Shown here: positions 13,501 to 28,500 of the stretch, piece by piece
Layout of the letters: the number at the start of each line of letters is the position of its first letter
Position numbering within the stretch: position 1 is the stretch's first letter
From: Argyresthia goedartella
Lineage: Eukaryota; Arthropoda; Insecta; Lepidoptera; Argyresthiidae
Reading direction: 5' to 3'
DNA: 64,000 bases
Assembly: GCA_949825045.1 (NCBI GenBank)
Contig: OX463814.1
Coordinates: 36,970,383-37,034,382, forward strand
The notes under the pieces: generated by a model
Database searches by the model: none
Seen by the model: the letters and a program-made list of their open reading frames with translations, nothing else
What the model was told of the DNA's origin: nothing
Program-made: the position numbers and the translations under genes

Positions 13501-16500
13501 CACTCTCTCGACATGACCTGCCTCGCTTACTCGCCGGACGGACTGTACATAGTGACAGGCGGGTACGACGGAAAAGTCAAGGTAATTTACCATTTGAATG
13601 ATGTTGAGTTAGGAAAACCTACTTCTTAATTCCACCTTCCAATAACTTCAATACTTTGTCCTCATTATTTCATATAAGTAGTAGAGCTTAGTTGGTTGTT
13701 GGCGCCTAAAAGCTGCATCAGAGGCAGCGAAATAGTTACTCAACTAGCAAAGTCATGTCGTATAAATGTTTACAGCACAAGTTGTTTACTCTGCTTAAAG
13801 TTGTAAGTAAAAAAGCTGTTATAAGATGCAAATAGTGAATTTGTTAGTACACTTCACATAAACCCTTTTTAATTGCGATTAGATAATCATTGGTTGTAAA
13901 AAGGCTGCTTCATTATCTTTTGTTTTTATTTTTATTTTGTTGTGACATACAAACTATTTAATATCGTCAAAATTATGATAAAGAGAAAACATATAATCGA
14001 AATAAAATAACGAATCCGCAAAGTGCATCATCAATGAAAATCTATTCATTATTGGTAAAATATAGCTGTCTTTCGACTATTTGGTAGAGTAAAAGTACAT
14101 TGATTGCTGTCTTTCGACTATTTGTTAGAGAAAAAGCAAAATTATTGCTGTTTTCCAACTTTTTAGTGCAGAGAACGCCCTAGAATAATTAACTTAGATA
14201 GCTTTATTGATGACAGCAGGATACCGTGTGTCTAAATATTGCTCACGTTGTAAAATACAATAACAGGAAAGAAAAGAATAAAGATAATGGTTATGCTTTT
14301 CTTTCCTGATATTGTATTTTCCACCATGGGTAATATCTGATCTGTGTTGATCCATAAATTAACATAAGTGATGTGGTTAGTGCAGACACAAATATTAGTG
14401 GCAAATAAACTGTTTCGATGAATTCATACCTATTATGGACAGCAATACGTTATAATTAGTAAATGACACGAAGTTTCTTGGAATAACCATTGATAACAAA
14501 TTGCAGTGGGGACCGCACATAGATAAATTGGCAGGTAAATTAAGTTCTGCGGCTTATGCTGTTAGGAACATCAGACAAAACACAGATGTGGCTACATCTA
14601 GGCTAGTATATTTTAGTTACTTTCATAGTGTCATGTCCTATGGTATCTTGTTGTGGGGGAAAGCAGCGGATATTCAAACTATTTTTATTTTACAGAAAAG
14701 AGCTATTCGAGCAATTTATAATTTAAAACGTACAGACTCCTTAAGATAGCTTTTTAAAGAAATTGACATACTAACTGTAGCTAGTCAATTTATTTTCGAA
14801 AATATAATGTATGTACGAAAGAACCTTACAAAATTTCCCAAACTTAGCGATAGCTGTAATGTTAACCTAAGAAATAATCACAGACTACTTGCGCCCCGGT
14901 TTAGACTCGCGAAGGTTAGCAATTTTTTCAAGGGTCAATGCATTCTCTACTATAATAAGATACCTCTGGAGATCCTGAAATTGCCGTTTGAGCAATTTAA
15001 AAACCATGTTAAAGCGACTTTGTCGAAAAAGGGATATTACAATGTTCAAGATTACTTAAATGATGGGACTGTTTGGGGTTAATCTGGCTCAACACAGACC
15101 TGGCTGTTAATAATTTTGTAATTATTTATTCCTGCTTATTAATTATGATAATGACTAAATATTATATTTTGTATTAGTTAAGCATAAGCAATTTTTAAAA
15201 AAGAGATCTAAAAATCAATCTGTGGGAGTTTCTACGCCCTTCTTCTCCCACAGTGGTCCAATGTAGAGAATTGGCAAAAATGACGATTGCTAAGTATATG
15301 TAAATATCTACAGTGATAAAGACATTTGGAATTTTTAATTTTATTAAATCTTATATTTTCATAGGCCCCATTCACAAATCAAATTTTTAATGAAATAAAT
15401 CAATAAAAATGATGTAGTAAAAAGCTTACTGTTTCACAGCATTGACTCGGCATCAAGTTGTAAGACAGCAATGTGATTACTTATCATAAGGTCATATATT
15501 TTAATTTTAGGGTTGCTTCTAAGAATGAGATAATACAATGTTTACCCTTCTATTACAACTTTACACGTATTTTCACTTCTGTTCTGTAGATGAGTGCTTA
15601 ACCTGACAATTATCTTGTTATTAAATGTAAGTAAGTTTCTGTATAGGAACCTAAAATGGTGGCTTTAATGGATGTGGACACTTTTCTCCCCAGATATTGT
15701 TAAGACCATTTGTATAATAGTGTAAGAATTCGCAAGTTAGTAACGTAGAAGCTTTTTACAATCTTTTTGCAACATGTTGTAAGAATGCTGTATGATGAAA
15801 GTGAATTGAATGCTACAATTTCCTGTCAACTGTTATCCAACTATTATGACACTTAAGTGTCACTAGACAGCAATATAGATCACAGTTAGTAGAGTAAACG
15901 TTTATACGACATGGTTTTACGACTGCAAAGTGAAAATTGCAAAATAGTGCAAACAGGCTCTTTTTCTCAGCAATCGTGTAACATAGAATCATTTACACAG
16001 CTATTATACGATTATTGGCTCTAAGAGCAGTTGGTCTTTCGACTATTTTGCTAGTTGGGTAAGACAGCTTGAATACTTGTGACATGGCAAAACTCCCAAC
16101 TTCCACCCCAAATGGGACAAAGCCTGATGCAATGTTCTATACTTGTTAACCCAATGTTCCAGGTGTGGAACACAATGTCCGGCTTCTGTTTTGTGACGTT
16201 CAGCGAGCACAAGTCAGCGGTCACGGGCATCGTGTTCAGTGCCAACAAGAAGATGTTTGTGTCCGCTTCACTTGACGGGACTGTCCGGTGCTACGATCTC
16301 GTTAGGTTTGTAATTCAGTTAGGATCTCAATAACGCAGCGTGGAGTGAACCAAAGGGGCGGCGGCGACCGGCTCTAGATATTAACTGTATCGGTATTCAT
16401 GATTGAGACGACCTCTGTGGCGCTGCGGTTGTGGCGCTGCCTACCATGCGAGAGGTGGCGTGTTCGATCCCCGGATGAGGATAAAGGTAAAACACCCCCA

Positions 16501-19500
16501 GGTCTTGGATGTTTATTTGTGTGTGATGTCGCTGTTTCTGGTCTCCACGGCACGGAATCCTAGTGTGGGGTCGGAAGCAATGCCTGCCTATGCCTTTATA
16601 TAAATGTTTTTGTTTATGTTAATAATTTGTGAGCCAAAGATATTCTTAACAGATCTTGTTGGTTAGAGATTTCAAGGACTCCGGCTTCACCTTTCTAGGG
16701 TTCTGTATCTTGAAAAGGAAATACGGAACGATTATAGGATAGGTGTGTAAAGGTAATACAAACAAAAGTATTTATCTACTCACGTATCATAAACACTCTT
16801 TAATGCGTCCAAAAACCGCACGTAACGATCAGCATAATGTTAAACTACTTGGTAAAAACTCATTTCTATTATCTATTTCTACATATTATGACATTCAAAT
16901 TTCGAACGCCTACGCCGGCCTGCGTGCCGCCCCTAATTTTTCCGTGAAGTTGGTACTACAGAACAAGCTAAACAACTGCAGAGCCACAATGCCGGTCAAA
17001 CATGCGGTTCCTGAACACATCAAAGAGAGCTTATGATATGTGTGTAGATAAACTAGTGCATGTAACTGTACATAATTAGACATTATGTATCACTCACATA
17101 AACTACTATTATGTGATCCAAACAAGAACGTGTTACGTAAGCAAAAATATTTTGAATTTTGGGGGGCATTTTGGGCGCTGCAATCAGAAAATTAAAAAAA
17201 TAGTTTAACAAATTGTATTGTGTGATATGTTTAATGGAAGTACTTGTTGAGAGTATCTTATTTTGAAGTCAAAATAGACTATCATTGTCCGAAATATAGT
17301 CAGCTAATTAAATGTATAGTCACATACATGGCTTCTGGGCCCACACTAGAGTACCCTGTGTCGTGGGAACCAGAAACAGCGACTTCTCACACATAAACAT
17401 CCAAAACCTGGATTTTCTTTTCCTTCCTCCCCAGTCGGGATTCGAACCCGGTACTTCTCACTTGGGAGGCATCGCCTCGAACCGCAAAGCCACAGAGGTC
17501 GTAGAAATAACGAATGTGTTCATCCAAAAACCCCAGTTCTTGGATGTTTGTATGTGTGTGACAACGCTGTTTCTGGTTCCCGTGCCACAGCATATCCAAG
17601 TGTGGATCCAGAAGCAATGTATGTGCCTTTATCCACTCAACTGTCCGATGGCACTCCAGCACCAAGCGCCTCGTTAATCCGCATAGGTAACCGCTTCTCC
17701 GGAATGCGGATATTTGAGCCGGTCTGTTATATGACGACCTCTATGGCGCAGCACTGCCTACCATGCGAGAGGTCCCGGGTTCGATCCCCGGTTGGGGGTA
17801 AAGAAAAAATAAACACAGGTCTTGGATGTTCATATGTGTGTCGTCGCTGTTTCTGGTTCCCACGACACAGGCTATCCTAGTGTGGGGCCGGAAGCAATGT
17901 ACGTGCCTGTATGTAAATGTGTATGTTCACGTCGCACGCAGATACCGCAACTTCCGCACGCTGCTGTCCCCGCAGCTGGTGCAGTTCTCGTCGGTGACGC
18001 TGGACGGCGCGGGCGAGCTGTGCGCGGCGGGCGGACAGGACGTGTTCGAGGTCTTCGTGTGGTCCGTCAAGTTCGGGAAGCTCTTGGAGGTGAGTGCGTG
18101 CGCGCTACAGATTTCATTTACAACACCGTTAACCCCTGGTATGTCTGGAGGAATATTTCTCTTGTACCGTGTCTGTGTGAGCGCATCGCGAATTTTGGTG
18201 CGCGCGAATGTTTGGAATTGAGACGAATAACGGCCGACTGATCGCTTGTCCATGATTCGTTCGTACTTTAAGTTGATCCTTTTTTTTCTATAGTGCATTC
18301 GTATCTATCGTATAGTTTTATTGCACATGAAAATTCACATTACAAGGTTGTAGAAAAGACATTTACAAAGGTAAGTTTATCTCTAACAAGATATTTCTTC
18401 CATCAAACCCAATATGAAAATGTTAAATTTAATAGCAGTGGCAGGTAAACCTTTGTGGAGCAGAAATAGAAGTAAATAATATAAATAAGTGTTTTTACTA
18501 AACTATTATAGTAGTTTATATGACTGCTACATAATGGAGGTCATCAATAATATCACTCGAGAGTTTTAATGCTTAATTATGTACAGTTACATACACTAGT
18601 TTATCTACACACATATCATAAGCTCTCTTTGATGTGTTCAGCCACAATGCCGGTCAAACATGCGGTTGCATGTTTGACCGGCATTGTGGCTCTGCAGTTG
18701 TTTTGCTTGTTCTGTAGTACCAACTTCACGAAGGCGGCGTCGGCGTTCGAAATTTGAATGTCAGTACCAAATTCATAGACAAACTAGGAGCGGCACGTAG
18801 GCGGGCGTCGGCGTTCGAAATTTGAATATCATATGTAAAAAAAATACACATTATGGTCATAATGTGTAATTTTTCAGATAATAGAAATGAGTTTTTACCA
18901 AGTAGTTTAACATTATGCTGATCGTTACGTGCGGTTTTTGTACGCAGTAAAGTGGGTTTATGATACGTGTGTAGATATAATATAATATATATGTCGGATC
19001 CGATTAAATTAAAGCCGTACGGACTTCAGACGGAACGATAAGCGGGTCACGGGACGGGCGCACCGCGCTCCACCGGTTGTCTGTGGCTCGCTTCGACAGA
19101 ATCTCGGTGCTCGATTCGAACGGCAACGTACTTCACTTTCTGTTGGCGCGTTCTAAAAGAAACACCTTGGGACTGTCCTCTCGTTCTGTGCTGCGGTACC
19201 TACAGCTAAGTGTGATTGTGATAACCACTGATTCATAAGACATTGTAAAACTGAATATTAAAGTGTACTCTGGATGGTCATTTAGTATTTACTCTTTGTC
19301 TGATCTCCCGCGCAACGCCCACGATGTCTGATGATGACCCTCTAGATCCCCAGAGGCCCTCCTATTCTGATGTTCCTACATCAGAAGTGGGATCCAATCA
19401 GGCAAATGAGATGGCACTAAATAGCGGTAATGATCAATGGAGGCAAATGGTTGACCTTCAAAGTTCGCAAATGCGCGCCCTCATACAAGCGATAAAATCT

Positions 19501-22500
19501 CCTAGTTCGAGCAAGCTGGTGACTATTCCCGAGTTCAATCCTGATAAGCGTGATTCAAATGCAAGATCTTGGTGCGCGACCGCAGACCTGTGCTTCAAAG
19601 ATAACCCCGCGACAGCAACGGGTGGACATCTCATCGTGACACTGAGCAAGGCTTTGAAAGGCGTCGTCGCTTCAACCTGGTTAGCGCAAATATCCTATCC
19701 TGGCATTACTTGGGATGAGTTCAAGGAACTTTTCAAGGCGAGATTCGTAACTGTGGAAACAAACGCAGCTACCCTCATAAATCTGAATAACGAAAAACCG
19801 CAGGATAATGAAACGTACTCTGCCTTCGCAAGCCGTCTAATCTCTTCGCTAATGAGCCGCTGGAATGAAGTGACTATCGAACAAATTGCGGTGTCAATTG
19901 TGCTATCCCATCTCGCGCAATTTGATAACCGTTTAAACCGACTCGCATTCACACGGGACGTTACTACCCGCGCTGAGTTGCAAAAGGAATTACAAGCGTA
20001 TGCCTACCTAAAACGCAAGGCTCCAGCTGAAATTACTACTCCTGACCCTCAAGATAACTCTAAAAGGCCTAAGATCATGCAGCAATCGAAGATCAAGTGC
20101 TTTCTTTGTGACAAAATGGGCCATAAGCAAGCCGATTGTCGCATGAAGGGATTATATCCGAAGAAGCAGCCAGCTCCAGCTTCCCAGACCAGTCAGCAGC
20201 AGCAGCCGCAGGCGTCAGGCAGCCGAACTGTCATCTGCTACCGATGTGGACAACCAGGCCACATCTCGACGCGCTGTCCAACCCCGGCGTCAGCATCAGC
20301 CTCCAGGCCTGAGCGTCGAGTCGACCTATGTGTGGTTGAGCCCTCAGCCGGAGAGTTGATTCACCGTGGTGAGCATTTTATTTTCCATTATGACTCGGGT
20401 GCAGAGTGTTCTTTGATAAAAGAAAAGATTGCTAATAAATTCAGCGGTAAACGCATAAACAATACTGTGAACCTTGTAGGCATTGGTAGCAACAATGTTG
20501 CAAGTACATTGCAAATTCTTTCTGAGGTTGAGATTGATGGATGCACAATGGAAATCTTATTTCATGTTTTGCCCGATATTTACCTACGCAGTGATATTAT
20601 GTTAGGTAGGGAAATCTTGAATAATGGCTATTGTGCTGAAATGACCGCTACGAAATTCACACTATCTAGGATTTGTGAGGTGAACACCTGCGACATATCT
20701 CAAGTAGGTGGTGCGCCGGTCAATGAACTTATGAACATTGATACCGATATTCCCGAAGAGAAACGATCCGTGTTGCATAGTGCACTGCAACCATTCGCGG
20801 ATTTTTTTATCGCCGGTTTTCCAACCACCCGCGTTAAGACCGGTCAGTTAGAAGTAAAGTTGATTGACCCAAATAAAACTGTGCAGCGACGTCCGTATCG
20901 TTTATCCCCGGATGAGCGTAAGATAATGCGTGATAGGGTAGACGAGTTGTTACGCGCAAACATAATTAGACCGAGTTGTTCACCGTTCGCGAGCCCGGCG
21001 CTCTTAGTAAAAAAACATGATGGTGCGGATCGTATGTGCATAGACTATCGCGAGTTAAACAGTAACACAGTACCCGATAATTACCCCCTTCCCCTGATCA
21101 TAGACCAGATTTCGAGGCTTCATGGCGCTCATTACTACACAAAACTGGATTGCGCAAGCGGATTTCATTTAATTCCAGTCCAGGAACAGTCAATTGAGCG
21201 AACTGCGTTCGTAACGAACGACGGGCAGTACGAATATCTTACCATGCCCTTTGGCTTACGAAACGCCATATCCGTGTTCCAGAGAGCGATCATGAATGCC
21301 CTAGGTGAACTAGCCTATACGTACGTGGTGGTTTATGTCGACGATGTCCTTGTCATTTCCGAGAATGTAGAGCAAGGTATAGAGCGTCTAAAAACTGTGA
21401 TTGAAGTACTCACAAAGGCAGGGTTTTCTCTAAACCTCAATAAGTGTTCCTTCTTAAAAACCCGGATAGAGTACTTGGGTTTTGAGATCGAAGCAGGTGA
21501 AATAAGGCCGAATAAGCGTAAGATAGAGGCTCTCTCCGCATTGCCTCCACCACAGTCAGTCACACAGGTGAGGCAATTCATAGGTTTAGCCTCTTACTTT
21601 CGCCAGTTCGTGCCGAACTTCTCCCGTCTAATGAGCCCGCTACATGCCTTGACATCCGGTAAGTCCCAGTTCGAATGGACCGCTAAACACGAAGATGTTC
21701 GACAGAAGGTAATAGAGTCTCTCACTACAGAACCTGTTCTAATGATCTATGACCCACAGTATCCAGTGGAGTTACATACCGACGCTAGCAGCGAAGGTTA
21801 CGGAGCTATTCTGATTCAGATTGTGGATGGTAAGCATAGAGCAGTAGCTTATTTCAGCAAGCGCACAACACCAGCAGAGACTCGCTACCATTCGTACGAA
21901 TTGGAAACGCTCGCTGTCGTTAATGCTATCAAACATTTTAGGCAATACTTACATGGACGTAAGTTTGTGGTGGTAACAGACTGTAATTCGCTGAAATCTT
22001 CAAGGAACAAGATTGACCTGACTCCAAGAGTTCACAGGTGGTGGGCTTTTCTTCAGTCCTATGACTTTGACGTGACATATAGAGCAGGTAAGCACATGGC
22101 ACATGTCGATTTCTTTTCTAGGAATCATATTCCAGTCCCTGAAAAAGAGCCTGTTGTCAAATGCGCTCAGAAAATCGTCAACTTGACCGAGCTTTCTGAA
22201 AACTGGCTTCATGCAGAACAGCAGCGTGATGGAGAGATTGTGAAGCTGGTGGGTGACCTAAACGATGGACACGTGAACGAGGATCTAGCCAAATCTTACG
22301 AGATACGATCAGGTGTGCTCTACAGAAAGGTCCAGCGAAATGGTAAGACAAAATGTTTACCCATAGTTCCCCGTAAAATGAGATGGTCGGTCGTGAACAA
22401 TGTTCACGAATCTCTGATTCATCTCGGGTGGGAGAAAACGCTGGAAAAGCTTTATGACCATTATTGGTTTGAAGGTATGAGTCGTTTTGTAAGAAAGTTC

Positions 22501-25500
22501 ACGGACAGTTGTGTTACTTGCAAGGTTGCCAAGAAACACTCAGGTAAGGTGCAAGCTCAACTTCATTCGATACCAAAAGCGACAGTTCCATGGAATACAG
22601 TACACATTGACGCTACCGGAAAGCTCAGTGGTAAGAATGATACAAAGGAGTATGTCTTCGTACTGATAGATGCTTTTACCAAGTATGTGCTACTCTATCA
22701 TACAAAGAACATTGACTCTAAGAGTAGTATTCAGGCCGTAAAAGATAGTGTAGCTATATTCGGAACTCCTATGCGTATAATTGCGGACCAAGGGAGGTGT
22801 TTTGCTAGCAACGAGTTCAAAACGTTTTGTGAGAGCAAAAACATTGGTCTCCATTTGATAGCGACAGGATCGTCTAGAGCCAACGGTCAGGTAGAAAGAG
22901 TTATGAGCGTTCTAAAGGAAATGTTAACAGCAGTAGAGTCAAGCGGTGATAAGTCGTGGCAGGATGCATTAGGCGATGTGCAACTTGCGTTGAAATGCAC
23001 TGTGAATAGAGTAACAAAAGTTAGCCCTCTAGAGCTCATGATAGGAAAAGTTGCTCGTCCGCTAGACTTGATGGCCAGTGATGACGTAGAACAGACGTTG
23101 GATCTCGATGAAATTAGGCAATCTGCGTCGGTACGGATTGATAAAAACGCACTGTATGATAAACAGAGGTTTGATGCAACTAAGGCAAGGCTGAATAAGT
23201 TTTCCATTGGTGACTTTGTTTTGATTGAGAATGAAGAGCGGAACCAAACTAAATTGGACCCCAAGTTCAAAGGTCCATTTAGAGTGATAGAGGTTCTGGA
23301 TGGTGACCGTTATGTCCTGAAATCATTGAGTTGTAAGCGAACTTACAAGTACGCACACGATAGGTTGCGTAGAATGCCAGAGGGTCAAATACCAATTGAG
23401 GTTTCAGATAGTGAAAATGATTCAAGCGAAGAGCATGTTGATGCTGTGACGATGACGATAGAGTAATGTGTGCACAGTTCGGTTGGTCGGCTATACCAGG
23501 AACCATGTCGTAGTCGTAGCTCGTTGGAAGTCGGTATTTGCTCGCGGAGAGTAATCCGTGGGTACGCGATGGGCGCATGGTTCTGGCGGAGGCCGGGTCT
23601 TCTTGAAGACTAGAAAGAGTCATAGTGGACTCTGTGAAGTGATCCCCGGAGGGGATGCACTGTTGCGACTTGTGATTGCGGTCCTTGAGAAGGATGCGTA
23701 ATACAATGTTGAGGAGCTATTGCAGCTCATAGGCCACGAATGTGACACTTGCTATAATCGGAATTACTGTTGTGTTGTTGTAACCATTTGATAATGAGAT
23801 TAATGGTAGAGCTATTTAGCTTTAGTTTGATGGTATTTGATACTCTGTGCAGTTGAGGTTGTGACTGTAAATATTTAAGTAAACTTTTTATGATTCTGAA
23901 ACTACATTGTAAAGTAGAGCCTAATAACTTTTAAGAACTTGTAGAGTTTGATGATCGATTTTCAGAGTGGTAGTCAGGTATGACCGAACGTCTATTGTGC
24001 TGCCCCTTTCTATTGTTACAGAATAACACACGAGGGCGTGTGTAGAGGCAGGATAGCCGTGTCGGATCCGATTAAATTAAAGCCGTACGGACTTCAGACG
24101 GAACGATAAGCGGGTCACGGGACGGGCGCACCGCGCTCCACCGGTTGTCTGTGGCTCGCTTCGACAGAATCTCGGTGCTCGATTCGAACGGCAACGTACT
24201 TCACTTTCTGTTGGCGCGTTCTAAAAGAAACACCTTGGGACTGTCCTCTCGTTCTGTGCTGCGGTACCTACAGTTAAGTGTGATTGTGATAACCACTGAT
24301 TCATAAGACATTGTAAAACTGAATATTAAAGTGTACTCTGGATGGTCATTTAGTATTTCCTCTTTGTCTGATCTCCCGCGCAACGCCCACGATGTCTGAT
24401 GATGACCCTCTAGATCCCCAAGGGCCCTCCTATTCTGATGTTCCTACATATATATATATATATATGTATAAGAACATTAATACCGTATATAATAGTACTT
24501 TATGTGACTGCTGCATAATGGAGGGCATTAAAACTCGAGAGTGGGTTTATGATATCACTCGAGAGTTTTAATGCCTAATTATGTACAGTTACATACACTA
24601 GTTTATCTACACACATATCATAAGCTCTCTTTGATGTGTTCAGGAACCGCATGTTTGACCGGCATTGTGGCTCTGCAATTGTTTAGCTTGTTCTGTAGCA
24701 CCAACTTCACGCAGACGGGCGTCGGCGTTCGAAAGTTGAATGTCAGTACCAACTTCACAAACAAATTAGGGACGGCACGCAGGCAGGCGTCGGCGTTCGA
24801 AATTTGAATGTCATTTTATGTAGAAAAACTACACATAATGACCATAATGTGTAGTTTACCAGATACGAAACGAGTTTTTACCAAGTAGTTTAACATAATG
24901 CTGATCGTAACGTGCGGTTTTTGAACGCAGTAAAGAGGGTTTATGATACGTGTGTAGATAAAATACATATTACTAGTATAAATAAATGATACTGCATATT
25001 AAATCCCTAAGTTAACGAAATAGTGTGAGGCGAAGTAGAGAGCATGGAGGCCGGATGTCATCAACGAGGTCTCGTCGACGGAAGGAAGTCGAAGCGTTCA
25101 CGCAGAAAACTGAGATATCGGGGGTTAGTTAAGATGCTGTACACGAAAGTGATGATGATGAACAGAGCGGATTTAGAGCGGGAAGATCTTGCACAGACCA
25201 GATTAACGTATTGCGAATGATACTAGAACAGTGCAATGAAATGCGAAACGAACTTTATGCTCTGTTTGTAGACTTCGAAAAAGCTTTCGATCGCTTGTAA
25301 TGGTCTAGTATCTGGCGAATTCTCAAGAGAAGAGGTATACCGGTCAAGGTTATAGATATTATCAAGTGCCTCTTGCCGAGTGTTGCACCAGGGCCTGCTA
25401 ACCGACCCGATAACAGTCACCGCCGGAGTCAAACAAGGCTGTTTGTTGTCGCCGCTGCTGTTCCTGATTGTCTTGGATGAGGTGATGCGTAGAGTAACCA

Positions 25501-28500
25501 GTAAAGAAGGGAGAGGTCTGCCATGGTTGCAAAGTAAGTCCCTCGAGGACATAGACTTCGCAGACGATCTCTGTCTGCTCGCCACATCCCGTGACCAACT
25601 ACAGTCCAAGACCGACGACCTCACAAACGAAGCTGCTAAAGAAGGGCTGCGCATCAACAGTAGCAAGACCAAAGACATGCGCCTAAACACCTCTGATGCA
25701 GCACCCATTTATGTCAATGGCGAGGTGGTCGAACAAGTGCAGCGCTTTACCTACCTGGGGAGCGTCGTGGACCCACTGGGGGGAGCGGAGGCGGATGTAG
25801 AGGCGCGCGCGTTGAAACCTGTTTGGACGTCTTCCATAATCACTCGGCGTACAAAGATCAGAGTATTCAACTCCAATGTCAAGTCAGTCCTCCTATATGG
25901 ATGCGAGACATGGCTCGTCAAAAATGAAGTAACCAGCAAGCTACAGGTCTTCGTGAACAAATGTTTACGGCGGATACTAGGGATTTGCTGGCCACGAACC
26001 ATCTCAAATGCAAGGCTGTGGGAGATGACTGACCAAAAACCCATCGACAAGGAGATCCTAATGAGGAAATGGCGCTGGATTTGACATGCCTTAAGAAGAC
26101 CAGATAATCATCTGTCCAAACAAGGGTTAACGTGGCAAGCGTATGGGAAAAGAAGGCCGGGCCGCCCCCGTATCACCTGGAGGCGCTCAGTTAAAAAAGA
26201 GGCTGCATCAACTGGGCTCGACTGGAAGGACCTGGAAACTGCCGCACAAGATCGTCAGAAGTGGAAATCTCTTCTTCGAGCCCTATGTCCCTGATGAGGG
26301 ATTACAGGATTACATCATCACCATCATCACACGAAAGTGAGGATGCGATGTGAGTGTCCCGACGAAGACGGATAGGCAGCCATTTTAACTCCCTGCGATA
26401 CTGTGACACATGGTCGAACTTTGGCAGTCCGAAGATGAACCGAATCCCGTGCATTTTATAATCTATTTCAACCGCATTAAGCATTCAAATTGCATAAAAG
26501 CAGGCCGGGTACTCTCCGCATGGATCCGTGCTTGCACAGCTTGGCGGGAATCATGGAGCCGTGCTTACAAATATCAGAGGTTAAGCGCCAGTTTCTGAAT
26601 TGACAAATTAACTAAGTTAACATTTAAGTATCGTTATGTCCTGATCTTTTGTGTGACATCTGCAGAAACAAAACGATACTTAAGTATTTGATTAGTGAAA
26701 TTCTCAATTCAGAAATCGGAGGTCAAACGTCCTTGTAAGCACCATTTCTCTAGGTAGACGCTGCAAATGCATCTACTTCATGTGTCATATGTTGGTGTTC
26801 TGCACCTACCGAACCGCTCAGTCGCTATATGAAGACAATCGGTCAAGTGCGGGTCGGACTCGTAAACAAAGGGTTCCGTACCGTAGTACAAGAAAACTTA
26901 ATCACCAAAAATAATAAAACAAAAAATAAATAAATATTATGTCCGAACGTGGATTCCAAACCCAGAACTTAGAGATTACGCAACCACTATCAAACCTTTG
27001 AAGAAGAGCTACCTCAGAGTTTCTTGTGCGTTATTCTCTGAGGAGTGTCTAGTTTTGGAACGTCCACCGAGTGTCAAATGAGTGACGTGCTCTAAAAGAT
27101 ATGTTATTATCCAACATCTAGTGTCAAATGAGTGACGTGCTCTAAGAGATATGTTATTATCCAACAGAATAAAGAATATTTTTAGTACAAAGAGTACAAA
27201 TACGATAATGCCTATATGAGTGCGGTGCGATGACATGGTCAGCTCCGGAACTCGAACCCTTGACTCCTGCGAGATAGTTACACTGTCCCCCCCGGCGAGG
27301 AGTGGTATACGTTTGAAGCGTCTGTCTTTGTCTGTGTGTGTGTTTATCTTTCTGTGGCATTCTAGTGCTCAAACGGGTGGATAGTTTTTTTTTTTGGAAT
27401 TGGTAGTAAACTTCACTGTGATGGTTTTAAGATATGTTTTATTAAAATCGATCCAGTAGTTCGAAAGTTATCAGCTTAACAAGGAATCAAACTAGACTAG
27501 GCTGGACGGATTAAATGCGATTTTATGTAGTCGATGGACGACTTCACTGTGACGGTTCGTTATCTAAGGGGTTCAAAAATGAAATAGGCCAGACTAAGTC
27601 AAAGTCAAAGTACTTTATTACTGTAGATATTTACATATACTTAGCAAACGTCATTTTTTGCCTCTTCTCTACATTGGACCATGTGGGAGAAGAAGGGCGT
27701 AGAAACTCCCACAGATTGATTTTTAGATCTCTTTTAACAATAGGTTGTGCTTAACTAATACAAATATGAAAAATTTTATTGTTATGATTAATAAGAAGGA
27801 ATAAATAATTACAAAATTATTAACAGCAAAGTCTGTGTTGAGCCAGATTAACCCCATACAGTCCTGTCATTTAAGTAATCTTGAACACTAAATAGTAATA
27901 GTAGCAAGTGAACTAAATTTTAACCGTAAGGTTTTATCAATGTGCCGGGTATGTTTTAAAATTGACATTTTTAGTTATATAATAAGACAATCATCCCCAC
28001 AGGTACTAAGCGGTCACGAAGCGCCCGTAGTGTCGCTCGCGTTCAGCCCCGCGCCCGCTTCGTCGCGCCTCGCGTCCGCGAGCTGGGACAAGGCGCTGCG
28101 CCTGTGGAACTGTATAGAGAGCGACGCCGGACACGAGACTATACAACTGACGGCTGATGCGACGCAGCTGGCGTTCAGGCCGGACGGGCTAGAGGTTTGT
28201 GAACCAATATGGCCAATTTGTGGTCAACTAAGGCCTGTTTGTGGACAGATATGGCCTACTTGTGCGCAAATATGGCCTACTTGTGGACAAATATGGCCTA
28301 CTTGTGGACAAATATGGCCTGCTTGTGGACACATATGGCCTACTTTTGGACATATAGGACAAATTTGTCCATAAGTAGTTGTGGACAAATACATAGTCAG
28401 GTCATAAGTTCTGTCACATGTGCAATATGAAATAATTTAGACATGTTTATTATTTATCCCCTCCTTTGCCGAGCGCCCTACATAGTCCACTTTTTAATAA

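Larger units (their letters stand above)
18992..24448 (+). mobile_element. Ty3/Gypsy-type LTR retrotransposon, complete and young
   Basis: Two direct 389-bp LTRs (18992-19380 and 24060-24448), each TG...CA, flank one long gag-pol frame. Both LTR flanks read TATA, consistent with a 4-6 bp target duplication in an AT repeat, where the exact length is ambiguous. By eye the LTRs differ at only about four positions, so insertion is recent relative to the other repeats. About 590 bp of noncoding sequence separates the frame from the 3' LTR. No envelope-like gene is present. Confidence 0.95.

Noticed and set aside
11804..13629. Long repetitive open frames in the exon E-F array (FIASGFFLTIVRLLSVRL units)
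   Set aside because: The unit is 96 bp, a multiple of three, so any stop-free frame stays open by repetition. The predicted protein has no family resemblance, and PWP2 homology requires this region to be intron.
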